Shown piece by piece: positions 36,871-49,884 of a DNA stretch of 64,000 nt. The notes beneath the pieces were generated by a model. That model did no database searches. It had not been told where the DNA came from and was given only the letters and a program-made list of their open reading frames with translations. Every line of letters starts with the position of its first letter. Within the stretch, counting starts at the first letter, position 1. The DNA comes from Galeopsis tetrahit (Eukaryota > Streptophyta > Magnoliopsida > Lamiales > Lamiaceae), in contig CAVLYN010000004.1 in assembly GCA_963675135.1 (NCBI GenBank), forward strand, positions 1 through 64,000, in the 5' to 3' direction. Both the position numbers and the translations under genes were made by a program.

Positions 36871-38557
36871 CTGATAGAGAAATTTAGATTCGACAAATAC
36901 GAAGATTTAGTGATGAGTTACCAAGAAAACATTATTTTGTCTTTAATTATCACAAAATTACACTCGTTAATGAGAGTTTATGCTCATTCTAATGTGAAAA
37001 CGCACTTTCTTCAATTTTCTCATTCTCTGTTTTTCAAAAGACTCAAGAATTGCAAAGAGTTAACCATTACCAATACATCTTTGTTCTAAAGTTGTTGTTT
37101 TATCCAACACGTTGATAGAGAAATTTAGATTCGACAAATACGAAGATTTAGTGATGAGTTACCAAGAAAACATTATTTTGTCTTTAATTATCACAAAATT
37201 ACACTCGTTAGTGAGAGTTTATGCTCATTCTAATGTGAAAACGCACTTTCTTCAATTTTCTCATTCTCTACTTTTCAAAAGTTTCAAGAGTTGCAAAGAG
37301 TTAACCATTACCAATACTTCTTTGTTCTAAAGTTCTTGTTTTGTCCAACACGTTGATAGTGAAATTAAGATTCGATAAATACGAAAATTTAGTGATTAGT
37401 TACCAAGAAAACATTATTTTGTCTTTAATTTTCACAAAATTACATTCGTTTGTGAGAGTTTATGCTCACTCTAATGTGAAAACGCACTTTCTTCGTTTCT
37501 ATCATTCTCTACTTTTCAAAAGTTTCAAGATTTGCAAAGAGTTAACCATTACCAATACTTCTTTGTTCTAAAGTTCTTATTTTGTCTAACACGTTGATAG
37601 CGAAATTTAGATTCGACAAATACGAAGATTTAGTGATTAGTTACCAAGAAAACATTATTTTGTCTTTAATTATCACAAAATTACACTCGTTAGTGAGAGT
37701 TTATGCTCATTCTAATGTGAAAACGCACTTTCTTCAATTTTCTCATTCTCTATTTTTCAAAAGACTCAAGAATTGCAAAGAGTTAACCATTACCAATACA
37801 TCTTTGTTCTAAAGTTGTTGTTTTATCCAACACGTTGATAGAGAAATTTAGATTCGACAAATACGAAGATTTAGTGATGAGTTACCAAGAAAACATTATT
37901 TTGTCTTTAATTATCACAAAATTACACTCGTTAATGAGAGTTTATGCTCATTCTAATGTGAAAACGCACTTTCTTCAATTTTCTCATTCTCTGTTTTTCA
38001 AAAGACTCAAGAATTGCAAAGAGTTAACCATTACCAATACATCTTTGTTCTAAAGTTGTTGTTTTATCCAACACGTTGATAGAGAAATTTAGATTCGACA
38101 AATACGAAGATTTAGTGATGAGTTACCAAGAAAACATTATTTTGTCTTTAATTATCACAAAATTACACTCGTTAGTGAGAGTTTATGCTCATTCTAATGT
38201 GAAAACGCACTTTCTTCAATTTTCTCATTCTCTACTTTTCAAAAGTTTCAAGAGTTGCAAAGAGTTAACCATTACCAATACTTCTTTGTTCTAAAGTTCT
38301 TGTTTTGTCCAACACGTTGATAGTGAAATTAAGATTCGATAAATACGAAAATTTAGTGATTAGTTACCAAGAAAACATTATTTTGTCTTTAATTTTCACA
38401 AAATTACATTCGTTTGTGAGAGTTTATGCTCACTCTAATGTGAAAACGCACTTTCTTCGTTTCTATCATTCTCTACTTTTCAAAAGTTTCAAGATTTGCA
38501 AAGAGTTAACCATTACCAATACTTCTTTGTTCTAAAGTTCTTATTTTGTCCAACACG
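36871..38557 (+). repeat. C/M chimera, then N O A M N O
   Basis: The unit at 36871 begins like C (C1) but carries the M markers A100 and G159, so C and M have merged into one unit. The quartet then runs on. The A unit at 37594 is preceded by a linker with T235, shared with the A unit at 44342. Confidence 0.82.
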
Positions 38558-39521
38558 TTGATAGCGAAATTTAGATTCGACAAATACGAAGATTTAGTGA
38601 TTAGTTACCAAGAAAACATTATTTTGTCTTTAATTATCACAAAATTACATTCGTTTGTGAGAGTTTATGCTCACTCTAATGTGAAAATGCACTTTCTTCG
38701 TTTCTCTCATTCTCTACTTTTCAAAAGTCTCAAGAGTTGCAAAGAGTTAACCATTAACAATACTTCTTTGTTCTAAAGTTCTTGTTTTGTCCAACACGTT
38801 GATAGAGAAATTTAGATTCGACAAATACGAAGATTTAGTGATGAGTTACCAAGAAAACATTATTTTGTCTTTAATTATCACAAAATTACACTCGTTAGTG
38901 AGAGTTTATGCTCATTCTAATGTGAAAACGCACTTTCTTCAATTTTCTCATTCTCTATTTTTCAAAAGACTCAAGAATTGCAAAGAGTTAACCATTACCA
39001 ATACTTCTTTGTTCTAAAGTTCTTATTTTGTCCAACACGTTGATAGCGAAATTTAGATTCGACAAATACGAAGATTTAGTGATTAGTTACCAAGAAAACA
39101 TTATTTTGTCTTTAATTATCACAAAATTACACTCGTTAGTGAGAGTTTATGCTCATTCTAATGTGAAAACGCACTTTCTTCAATTTTCTCATTCTCTATT
39201 TTTCAAAAGACTCAAGAATTGCAAAGAGTTAACCATTACCAATACATCTTTGTTCTAAAGTTGTTGTTTTTTCCAACACGTTGATAGCGAAATTATGATT
39301 CGATAAATACGAAAATTTAGTGATTAGTTACCAAGAAAACATTATTTTGTCTTTAATTATCACAAAATTACACTCGTTAGTGAGAGTTTATGCTCATTCT
39401 AATGTGAAAACGCACTTTCTTCAATTTTCTCATTCTCTATTTTTCAAAAGACTCAAGAATTGCAAAGAGTTAACCATTACCAATACATCTTTGTTCTAAA
39501 GTTGTTGTTTTATCCAACACG
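38558..39521 (+). repeat. Segment T E2 A X
   Basis: Same order as at 6,758, 14,464 and 34,220. The T unit has T131, otherwise typical of I and K. Confidence 0.82.
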
Positions 39522-42500
39522 TTGATAGAGAAATTTAGATTCGACAAATACGAAGATTTAGTGATGAGTTACCAAGAAAACATTATTTTGTCTTTAATTA
39601 TCACAAAATTACACTCGTTAGTGAGAGTTTATGCTCATTCTAATGTGAAAACGCACTTTCTTCAATTTTCTCATTCTCTATTTTTCAAAAGACTCAACAA
39701 TTGCAAAGAGTTAACCATTACCAATACATCTTTGTTCTAAAGTTGTTGTTTTATCCAACACGTTGATAGAGAAATTTAGATTCGACAAATACGAAGATTT
39801 AGTGATGAGTTACCAAGAAAACATTGTTTTGTCTTTAATTTTCACAAAATTACACTCGTTAGTGAGAGTTTATGCTCATTCTAATGTGAAAATGCACTTT
39901 CTTCAATTTTCTCATTCTCTATTTTTCAAAAGACTCAAGAATTGCAAAGAGTTAACCATTACCAATACATCTTTGTTCTAAAGTTGTTGTTTTATCCAAC
40001 ACGCTGATAGAGAAATTTAGATTCGATAAATACGAAGATTTAGTGATGAGTTACCAAGAAAACATTATTTTGTCTTTAATTATCACAAAATTACACTCGT
40101 TAGTGAGAGTTTATGCTCATTCTAATGTGAAAACGCACTTTCTTCAATTTTCTCATTCTCTATTTTTCAAAAGACTCAAGAATTGCAAAGAGTTAACCAT
40201 TACCAATACATCTTTGTTCTAAAGTTGTTGTTTTGTCCAACACGTTGATAGAGAAATTTAGATTCGACAAATACGAAGATTTAGTGATGAGTTACCAAGA
40301 AAACATTATTTTGTCTTTAATTATCACAAAATTACACTCGTTAATGAGAGTTTATGCTCATTCTAATGTGAAAACGCACTTTCTTCAATTTTCTCATTCT
40401 CTGTTTTTCAAAAGACTCAAGAATTGCAAAGAGTTAACCATTACCAATACATCTTTGTTCTAAAGTTGTTGTTTTATCCAACACGTTGATAGAGAAATTT
40501 AGATTCGACAAATACGAAGATTTAGTGATGAGTTACCAAGAAAACATTATTTTGTCTTTAATTATCACAAAATTACACTCGTTAGTGAGAGTTTATGCTC
40601 ATTCTAATGTGAAAACGCACTTTCTTCAATTTTCTCATTCTCTATTTTTCAAAAGACTCAAGAATTGCAAAGAGTTAACCATTACCAATACATCTTTGTT
40701 CTAAAGTTGTTGTTTTATCCAACACGTTGATAGTGAAATTAAGATTCGATAAATACGAAGATTTAGTGATTAGTTACCAAGAAAACATTGTTTTGTCTTT
40801 AATTTTCACAAAATTACACTCGTTAGTGAGAGTTTATGCTCATTCTAATGTGAAAATGCACTTTCTTCAATTTTCTCATTCTCTATTTTTCAAAAGACTC
40901 AAGAATTGCAAAGAGTTAACCATTACCAATACATCTTTGTTCTAAAGTTGTTGTTTTATCCAACACGCTGATAGAGAAATTTAGATTCGACAAATACGAA
41001 GATTTAGTGATGAGTTACCAAGAAAACATTATTTTGTCTTTAATTATCACAAAATTACACTCGTTAGTGAGAGTTTATGCTCATTCTAATGTGAAAACGC
41101 ACTTTCTTCAATTTTCTCATTCTCTATTTTTCAAAAGACTCAAGAATTGCAAAGAGTTAACCATTACCAATACATCTTTGTTCTAAAGTTGTTGTTTTAT
41201 CCAACACGCTGATAGAGAAATTTAGATTCGACAAATACGAAGATTTAGTGATGAGTTACCAAGAAAACATTATTTTGTCTTTAATTATCACAAAATTACA
41301 CTCGTTAGTGAGAGTTTATGCTCATTCTAATGTGAAAACGCACTTTCTTCAATTTTCTCATTCTCTATTTTTCAAAAGACTCAAGAATTGCAAAGAGTTA
41401 ACCATTACCAATACATCTTTGTTCTAAAGTTGTTGTTTTATCCAACACGTTGATAGAGAAATTTAGATTCGACAAATACGAAGATTTAGTGATGAGTTAC
41501 CAAGAAAACATTATTTTGTCTTTAATTATCACAAAATTACACTCGTTAGTGAGAGTTTATGCTAATTCTAATGTGAAAACGCACTTTCTTCAATTTTCTC
41601 ATTCTCTATTTTTCAAAAGACTCAAGAATTGCAAAGAGTTAACCATTACCAATACATCTTTGTTCTAAAGTTGTTGTTTTTTCCAACACGTTGATAGCGA
41701 AATTATGATTCGATAAATACGAAAATTTAGTGATTAGTTACCAAGAAAACATTATTTTGTCTTTAATTATCACAAAATTACACTCGTTAGTGAGAGTTTA
41801 TGCTCATTCTAATGTGAAAACGCACTTTCTTCAATTTTCTCATTCTCTATTTTTCAAAAGACTCAAGAATTGCAAAGAGTTAACCATTACCAATACATCT
41901 TTGTTCTAAAGTTGTTGTTTTATCCAACACGTTGATAGAGAAATTTAGATTCGACAAATACGAAGATTTAGTGATGAGTTACCAAGAAAACATTATTTTG
42001 TCTTTAATTATCACAAAATTACACTCGTTAGTGAGAGTTTATGCTCATTCTAATGTGAAAACGCACTTTCTTCAATTTTCTCATTCTCTATTTTTCAAAA
42101 GACTCAACAATTGCAAAGAGTTAACCATTACCAATACATCTTTGTTCTAAAGTTGTTGTTTTATCCAACACGTTGATAGAGAAATTTAGATTCGACAAAT
42201 ACGAAGATTTAGTGATGAGTTACCAAGAAAACATTGTTTTGTCTTTAATTTTCACAAAATTACACTCGTTAGTGAGAGTTTATGCTCATTCTAATGTGAA
42301 AATGCACTTTCTTCAATTTTCTCATTCTCTATTTTTCAAAAGACTCAAGAATTGCAAAGAGTTAACCATTACCAATACATCTTTGTTCTAAAGTTGTTGT
42401 TTTATCCAACACGCTGATAGAGAAATTTAGATTCGATAAATACGAAGATTTAGTGATGAGTTACCAAGAAAACATTATTTTGTCTTTAATTATCACAAAA

Positions 42501-43618
42501 TTACACTCGTTAGTGAGAGTTTATGCTCATTCTAATGTGAAAACGCACTTTCTTCAATTTTCTCATTCTCTATTTTTCAAAAGACTCAAGAATTGCAAAG
42601 AGTTAACCATTACCAATACATCTTTGTTCTAAAGTTGTTGTTTTGTCCAACACGTTGATAGAGAAATTTAGATTCGACAAATACGAAGATTTAGTGATGA
42701 GTTACCAAGAAAACATTATTTTGTCTTTAATTATCACAAAATTACACTCGTTAATGAGAGTTTATGCTCATTCTAATGTGAAAACGCACTTTCTTCAATT
42801 TTCTCATTCTCTGTTTTTCAAAAGACTCAAGAATTGCAAAGAGTTAACCATTACCAATACATCTTTGTTCTAAAGTTGTTGTTTTATCCAACACGTTGAT
42901 AGAGAAATTTAGATTCGACAAATACGAAGATTTAGTGATGAGTTACCAAGAAAACATTATTTTGTCTTTAATTATCACAAAATTACACTCGTTAGTGAGA
43001 GTTTATGCTCATTCTAATGTGAAAACGCACTTTCTTCAATTTTCTCATTCTCTATTTTTCAAAAGACTCAAGAATTGCAAAGAGTTAACCATTACCAATA
43101 CATCTTTGTTCTAAAGTTGTTGTTTTATCCAACACGTTGATAGTGAAATTAAGATTCGATAAATACGAAGATTTAGTGATTAGTTACCAAGAAAACATTG
43201 TTTTGTCTTTAATTTTCACAAAATTACACTCGTTAGTGAGAGTTTATGCTCATTCTAATGTGAAAATGCACTTTCTTCAATTTTCTCATTCTCTATTTTT
43301 CAAAAGACTCAAGAATTGCAAAGAGTTAACCATTACCAATACATCTTTGTTCTAAAGTTGTTGTTTTATCCAACACGCTGATAGAGAAATTTAGATTCGA
43401 CAAATACGAAGATTTAGTGATGAGTTACCAAGAAAACATTATTTTGTCTTTAATTATCACAAAATTACACTCGTTAGTGAGAGTTTATGCTCATTCTAAT
43501 GTGAAAACGCACTTTCTTCAATTTTCTCATTCTCTATTTTTCAAAAGACTCAAGAATTGCAAAGAGTTAACCATTACCAATACATCTTTGTTCTAAAGTT
43601 GTTGTTTTATCCAACACG
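39522..43618 (+). repeat. 10-unit HOR EN K C M E I C C E X, then a partial second copy
   Basis: A full 2,410-bp copy occupies 39522-41931. A second copy covers its first seven units (41932-43618) before passing into the quartets. The E unit at 41450 has a private A at unit 115. Confidence 0.85.
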
Positions 43619-46510
43619 TTGATAGAGAAATTTAGATTCGACAAATACGAAGATTTAGTGATGAGTTACCAAGAAAACATTATTTTGTCTTTAATTATCA
43701 CAAAATTACACTCGTTAATGAGAGTTTATGCTCATTCTAATGTGAAAACGCACTTTCTTCAATTTTCTCATTCTCTGTTTTTCAAAAGACTCAAGAATTG
43801 CAAAGAGTTAACCATTACCAATACATCTTTGTTCTAAAGTTGTTGTTTTATCCAACACGTTGATAGAGAAATTTAGATTCGACAAATACGAAGATTTAGT
43901 GATGAGTTACCAAGAAAACATTATTTTGTCTTTAATTATCACAAAATTACACTCGTTAGTGAGAGTTTATGCTCATTCTAATGTGAAAACGCACTTTCTT
44001 CAATTTTCTCATTCTCTACTTTTCAAAAGTTTCAAGAGTTGCAAAGAGTTAACCATTACCAATACTTCTTTGTTCTAAAGTTCTTGTTTTGTCCAACACG
44101 TTGATAGTGAAATTAAGATTCGATAAATACGAAAATTTAGTGATTAGTTACCAAGAAAACATTATTTTGTCTTTAATTTTCACAAAATTACATTCGTTTG
44201 TGAGAGTTTATGCTCACTCTAATGTGAAAACGCACTTTCTTCGTTTCTATCATTCTCTACTTTTCAAAAGTTTCAAGATTTGCAAAGAGTTAACCATTAC
44301 CAATACTTCTTTGTTCTAAAGTTCTTATTTTGTCTAACACGTTGATAGCGAAATTTAGATTCGACAAATACGAAGATTTAGTGATTAGTTACCAAGAAAA
44401 CATTATTTTGTCTTTAATTATCACAAAATTACACTCGTTAGTGAGAGTTTATGCTCATTCTAATGTGAAAACGCACTTTCTTCAATTTTCTCATTCTCTA
44501 TTTTTCAAAAGACTCAAGAATTGCAAAGAGTTAACCATTACCAATACATCTTTGTTCTAAAGTTGTTGTTTTATCCAACACGTTGATAGAGAAATTTAGA
44601 TTCGACAAATACGAAGATTTAGTGATGAGTTACCAAGAAAACATTATTTTGTCTTTAATTATCACAAAATTACACTCGTTAATGAGAGTTTATGCTCATT
44701 CTAATGTGAAAACGCACTTTCTTCAATTTTCTCATTCTCTGTTTTTCAAAAGACTCAAGAATTGCAAAGAGTTAACCATTACCAATACATCTTTGTTCTA
44801 AAGTTGTTGTTTTATCCAACACGTTGATAGAGAAATTTAGATTCGACAAATACGAAGATTTAGTGATGAGTTACCAAGAAAACATTATTTTGTCTTTAAT
44901 TATCACAAAATTACACTCGTTAGTGAGAGTTTATGCTCATTCTAATGTGAAAACGCACTTTCTTCAATTTTCTCATTCTCTACTTTTCAAAAGTTTCAAG
45001 AGTTGCAAAGAGTTAACCATTACCAATACTTCTTTGTTCTAAAGTTCTTGTTTTGTCCAACACGTTGATAGTGAAATTAAGATTCGATAAATACGAAAAT
45101 TTAGTGATTAGTTACCAAGAAAACATTATTTTGTCTTTAATTTTCACAAAATTACATTCGTTTGTGAGAGTTTATGCTCACTCTAATGTGAAAACGCACT
45201 TTCTTCGTTTCTATCATTCTCTACTTTTCAAAAGTTTCAAGATTTGCAAAGAGTTAACCATTACCAATACTTCTTTGTTCTAAAGTTCTTATTTTGTCCA
45301 ACACGTTGATAGCGAAATTTAGATTCGACAAATACGAAGATTTAGTGATTAGTTACCAAGAAAACATTATTTTGTCTTTAATTATCACAAAATTACACTC
45401 GTTAGTGAGAGTTTATGCTCATTCTAATGTGAAAACGCACTTTCTTCAATTTTCTCATTCTCTATTTTTCAAAAGACTCAAGAATTGCAAAGAGTTAACC
45501 ATTACCAATACATCTTTGTTCTAAAGTTGTTGTTTTATCCAACACGTTGATAGAGAAATTTAGATTCGACAAATACGAAGATTTAGTGATGAGTTACCAA
45601 GAAAACATTATTTTGTCTTTAATTATCACAAAATTACACTCGTTAATGAGAGTTTATGCTCATTCTAATGTGAAAACGCACTTTCTTCAATTTTCTCATT
45701 CTCTGTTTTTCAAAAGACTCAAGAATTGCAAAGAGTTAACCATTACCAATACATCTTTGTTCTAAAGTTGTTGTTTTATCCAACACGTTGATAGAGAAAT
45801 TTAGATTCGACAAATACGAAGATTTAGTGATGAGTTACCAAGAAAACATTATTTTGTCTTTAATTATCACAAAATTACACTCGTTAGTGAGAGTTTATGC
45901 TCATTCTAATGTGAAAACGCACTTTCTTCAATTTTCTCATTCTCTACTTTTCAAAAGTTTCAAGAGTTGCAAAGAGTTAACCATTACCAATACTTCTTTG
46001 TTCTAAAGTTCTTGTTTTGTCCAACACGTTGATAGTGAAATTAAGATTCGATAAATACGAAAATTTAGTGATTAGTTACCAAGAAAACATTATTTTGTCT
46101 TTAATTTTCACAAAATTACATTCGTTTGTGAGAGTTTATGCTCACTCTAATGTGAAAACGCACTTTCTTCGTTTCTATCATTCTCTACTTTTCAAAAGTT
46201 TCAAGATTTGCAAAGAGTTAACCATTACCAATACTTCTTTGTTCTAAAGTTCTTATTTTGTCCAACACGTTGATAGCGAAATTTAGATTCGACAAATACG
46301 AAGATTTAGTGATTAGTTACCAAGAAAACATTATTTTGTCTTTAATTATCACAAAATTACACTCGTTAGTGAGAGTTTATGCTCACTCTAATGTGAAAAC
46401 GCACTTTCTTCAATTTTCTCATTCTCTATTTTTCAAAAGACTCAAGAATTGCAAAGAGTTAACAATTACCAATACATCTTTGTTCTAAAGTTGTTGTTTT
46501 ATCCAACACG
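43619..46510 (+). repeat. M N O A quartet, three copies
   Basis: Three 964-bp quartets. The last A (46270) carries C117 and A195 and precedes P. This is the third locus of the same structure, with a copy number between the other two. Confidence 0.9.
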
Positions 46511-48197
46511 TTGATAGAGAAATTTAGATTCGACAAATACGAAGATTTAGTGATGAGTTACCAAGAAAACATTATTTTGTCTTTAATTTTCACAAAATTA
46601 CACTCGTTAATGAGAGTTTATGCTCATTCTAATGTGAAAACGTACTTTCTTCGTTTCTATCATTCTCTACTTTTCAAAAGTTTCAAGAATTGCAAAGAGT
46701 TAACCATTACCAATAATTCTGTGTTCTAAAGTTCTTGTTTTGTCCAACACGTTGATAGCGAAATTTAGATTCGACAAATACGAAGATTTAGTGATTAGTT
46801 ACCAAGAAAACATTATTTTGTCTTTAATTATCACAAAATTACATTCGTTAGTGAGAGTTTATGCTCATTCTAATGTGAAAACGCACTTTCTTCAATTTTC
46901 TCATTCTCTATTTTTCAAAAGACTCAAGAATTGCAAAGAGTTAACCATTACCAATACTTCTTTGTTCTAAAGTTCTTATTTTGTCCAACACGTTGATAGC
47001 GAAATTTAGATTCGACAAATACGAAGATTTAGTGATTAGTTACCAAGAAAACATTATTTTGTCTTTAATTATCACAAAATTACACTCGTTAGTGAGAGTT
47101 TATGCTCACTCTAATGTGAAAACGCACTTTCTTCGTTTCTATCATTCTCTACTTTTCAAAAGTTTCAAGATTTGCAAAGAGTTAACCATTACCAATACTT
47201 CTTTGTTCTAAAGTTCTTATTTTGTCCAACACGTTGATAGCGAAATTTAGATTCGACAAATACGAAGATTTAGTGATTAGTTACCAAGAAAACATTATTT
47301 TGTCTTTAATTATCACAAAATTACACTCGTTAGTGAGAGTTTATGCTCATTCTAATGTGAAAACGCACTTTCTTCAATTTTCTCATTCTCTATTTTTCAA
47401 AAGACTCAAGAATTGCAAAGAGTTAACCATTACCAATACATCTTTGTTCTAAAGTTGTTGTTTTATCCAACACGTTGATAGAGAAATTTAGATTCGACAA
47501 ATACGAAGATTTAGTGATGAGTTACCAAGAAAACATTATTTTGTCTTTAATTATCACAAAATTACACTCGTTAATGAGAGTTTATGCTCATTCTAATGTG
47601 AAAACGCACTTTCTTCAATTTTCTCATTCTCTGTTTTTCAAAAGACTCAAGAATTGCAAAGAGTTAACCATTACCAATACATCTTTGTTCTAAAGTTGTT
47701 GTTTTATCCAACACGTTGATAGAGAAATTTAGATTCGACAAATACGAAGATTTAGTGATGAGTTACCAAGAAAACATTATTTTGTCTTTAATTATCACAA
47801 AATTACACTCGTTAGTGAGAGTTTATGCTCATTCTAATGTGAAAACGCACTTTCTTCAATTTTCTCATTCTCTACTTTTCAAAAGTTTCAAGAGTTGCAA
47901 AGAGTTAACCATTACCAATACTTCTTTGTTCTAAAGTTCTTGTTTTGTCCAACACGTTGATAGTGAAATTAAGATTCGATAAATACGAAAATTTAGTGAT
48001 TAGTTACCAAGAAAACATTATTTTGTCTTTAATTTTCACAAAATTACATTCGTTTGTGAGAGTTTATGCTCACTCTAATGTGAAAACGCACTTTCTTCGT
48101 TTCTATCATTCTCTACTTTTCAAAAGTTTCAAGATTTGCAAAGAGTTAACCATTACCAATACTTCTTTGTTCTAAAGTTCTTATTTTGTCCAACACG
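46511..48197 (+). repeat. Segment P A Q A M N O
   Basis: P A Q matches the other two P loci, but after Q the order switches to A M N O instead of R S T. The switch marks an exchange breakpoint at about 47.2 kb. Confidence 0.83.
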
Positions 48198-49161
48198 TTG
48201 ATAGCGAAATTTAGATTCGACAAATACGAAGATTTAGTGATTAGTTACCAAGAAAACATTATTTTGTCTTTAATTATCACAAAATTACACTCGTTAGTGA
48301 GAGTTTATGCTCACTCTAATGTGAAAACGCAATTTCTTCGTTTCTCTCATTCTCTACTTTTCAAAAGTTTCAAGAGTTGCAAAGAGTTAACAATTACCAA
48401 TACTTCTTTGTTCTAAAGTTCTTGTTTTGTCCAACACGTTGATAGTGAAATTAAGATTCGATAAATACGAAGATTTAGTGATTAGTTACCAAGAAAACAT
48501 TATTTTGTCTTTAATTTTCACAAAATTACATTCGTTTGTGAGAGTTTATGCTCACTCTAATGTGAAAACGTACTTTCTTCGTTTCTATCATTCTCTACTT
48601 TTCAAAAGTTTCAAGAGTTGCAAAGAGTTAACCATTACCAATAATTCTGTGTTCTAAAGTTCTTGTTTTGTCCAACACGTTGATAGCGAAATTTAGATTC
48701 GACAAATACTAAGATTTAGTGATTAGTTACCAAGAAAACATTATTTTGTCTTTAATTATCACAAAATTACATTCGTTAGTGAGAGTTTATGCTCATTCTA
48801 ATGTGAAAACGCACTTTCTTCAATTTTCTCATTCTCTATTTTTCAAAAGACTCAAGAATTGCAAAGAGTTAACCATTACCAATACTTCTTTGTTCTAAAG
48901 TTCTTATTTTGTCCAACACGTTGATAGCGAAATTTAGATTCGACAAATACGAAGATTTAGTGATTAGTTACCAAGAAAACATTATTTTGTCTTTAATTAT
49001 CACAAAATTACACTCGTTAGTGAGAGTTTATGCTCACTCTAATGTGAAAACGCAATTTCTTCGTTTCTCTCATTCTCTACTTTTCAAAAGTTTCAAGAGT
49101 TGCAAAGAGTTAACAATTACCAATACTTCTTTGTTCTAAAGTTCTTGTTTTGTCCAACACG

Positions 49162-49402
49162 TTGATAGCGAAATTTAGATTCGACAAATATGAAGATTTA
49201 GTGATGAGTTACCAAGAAAACATTATTTTATCTTTAATTATCACAAAATTACACTCGTTAGTGAGAGTTTATGCTCATTCTAATGTGAAAACGCACTTTC
49301 TTCAATTTTCTCATTCTCTATTTTTCAAAAGACTCAAGAATTGCAAAGAGTTAACCATTACCAATACATCTTTGTTCTAAAGTTGTTGTTTTTTCCAACA
49401 CG
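49162..49402 (+). repeat. Monomer type H2
   Basis: Type H without T95 and with A69. Five copies: 49162, 53018, 56632, 58800 and 61450. The last two also share T124. Always follows R (or a shortened R) and precedes X. Confidence 0.85.
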
Positions 49403-49643
49403 TTGATAGCGAAATTATGATTCGATAAATACGAAAATTTAGTGATTAGTTACCAAGAAAACATTATTTTGTCTTTAATTATCACAAAATTACACTCGTT
49501 AGTGAGAGTTTATGCTCATTCTAATGTGAAAACGCACTTTCTTCAATTTTCTCATTCTCTATTTTTCAAAAGACTCAAGAATTGCAAAGAGTTAACCATT
49601 ACCAATACATCTTTGTTCTAAAGTTGTTGTTTTATCCAACACG

Positions 49644-49884
49644 TTGATAGTGAAATTAAGATTCGACAAATACGAAGATTTAGTGATGAGTTACCAAGAA
49701 AACATTATTTTGTCTTTAATTATCACAAAATTACACTCGTTAGTGAGAGTTTATGCTCATTCTAATGTGAAAACGCACTTTCTTCAATTTTCTCATTCTC
49801 TATTTTTCAAAAGACTCAAGAATTGCAAAGAGTTAACCATTACCAATACATCTTTGTTCTAAAGTTGTTGTTTTATCCAACACG
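49644..49884 (+). repeat. Monomer type V
   Basis: V-type start (T8, A15) joined to a type E body from C24 onward, so the exchange lies between unit 16 and 23. Eight copies: 49644, 57114, 57837, 59282, 60005, 60487, 61932 and 62655. All except 49644 end with C222, a linked marker not seen elsewhere. Confidence 0.85.
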
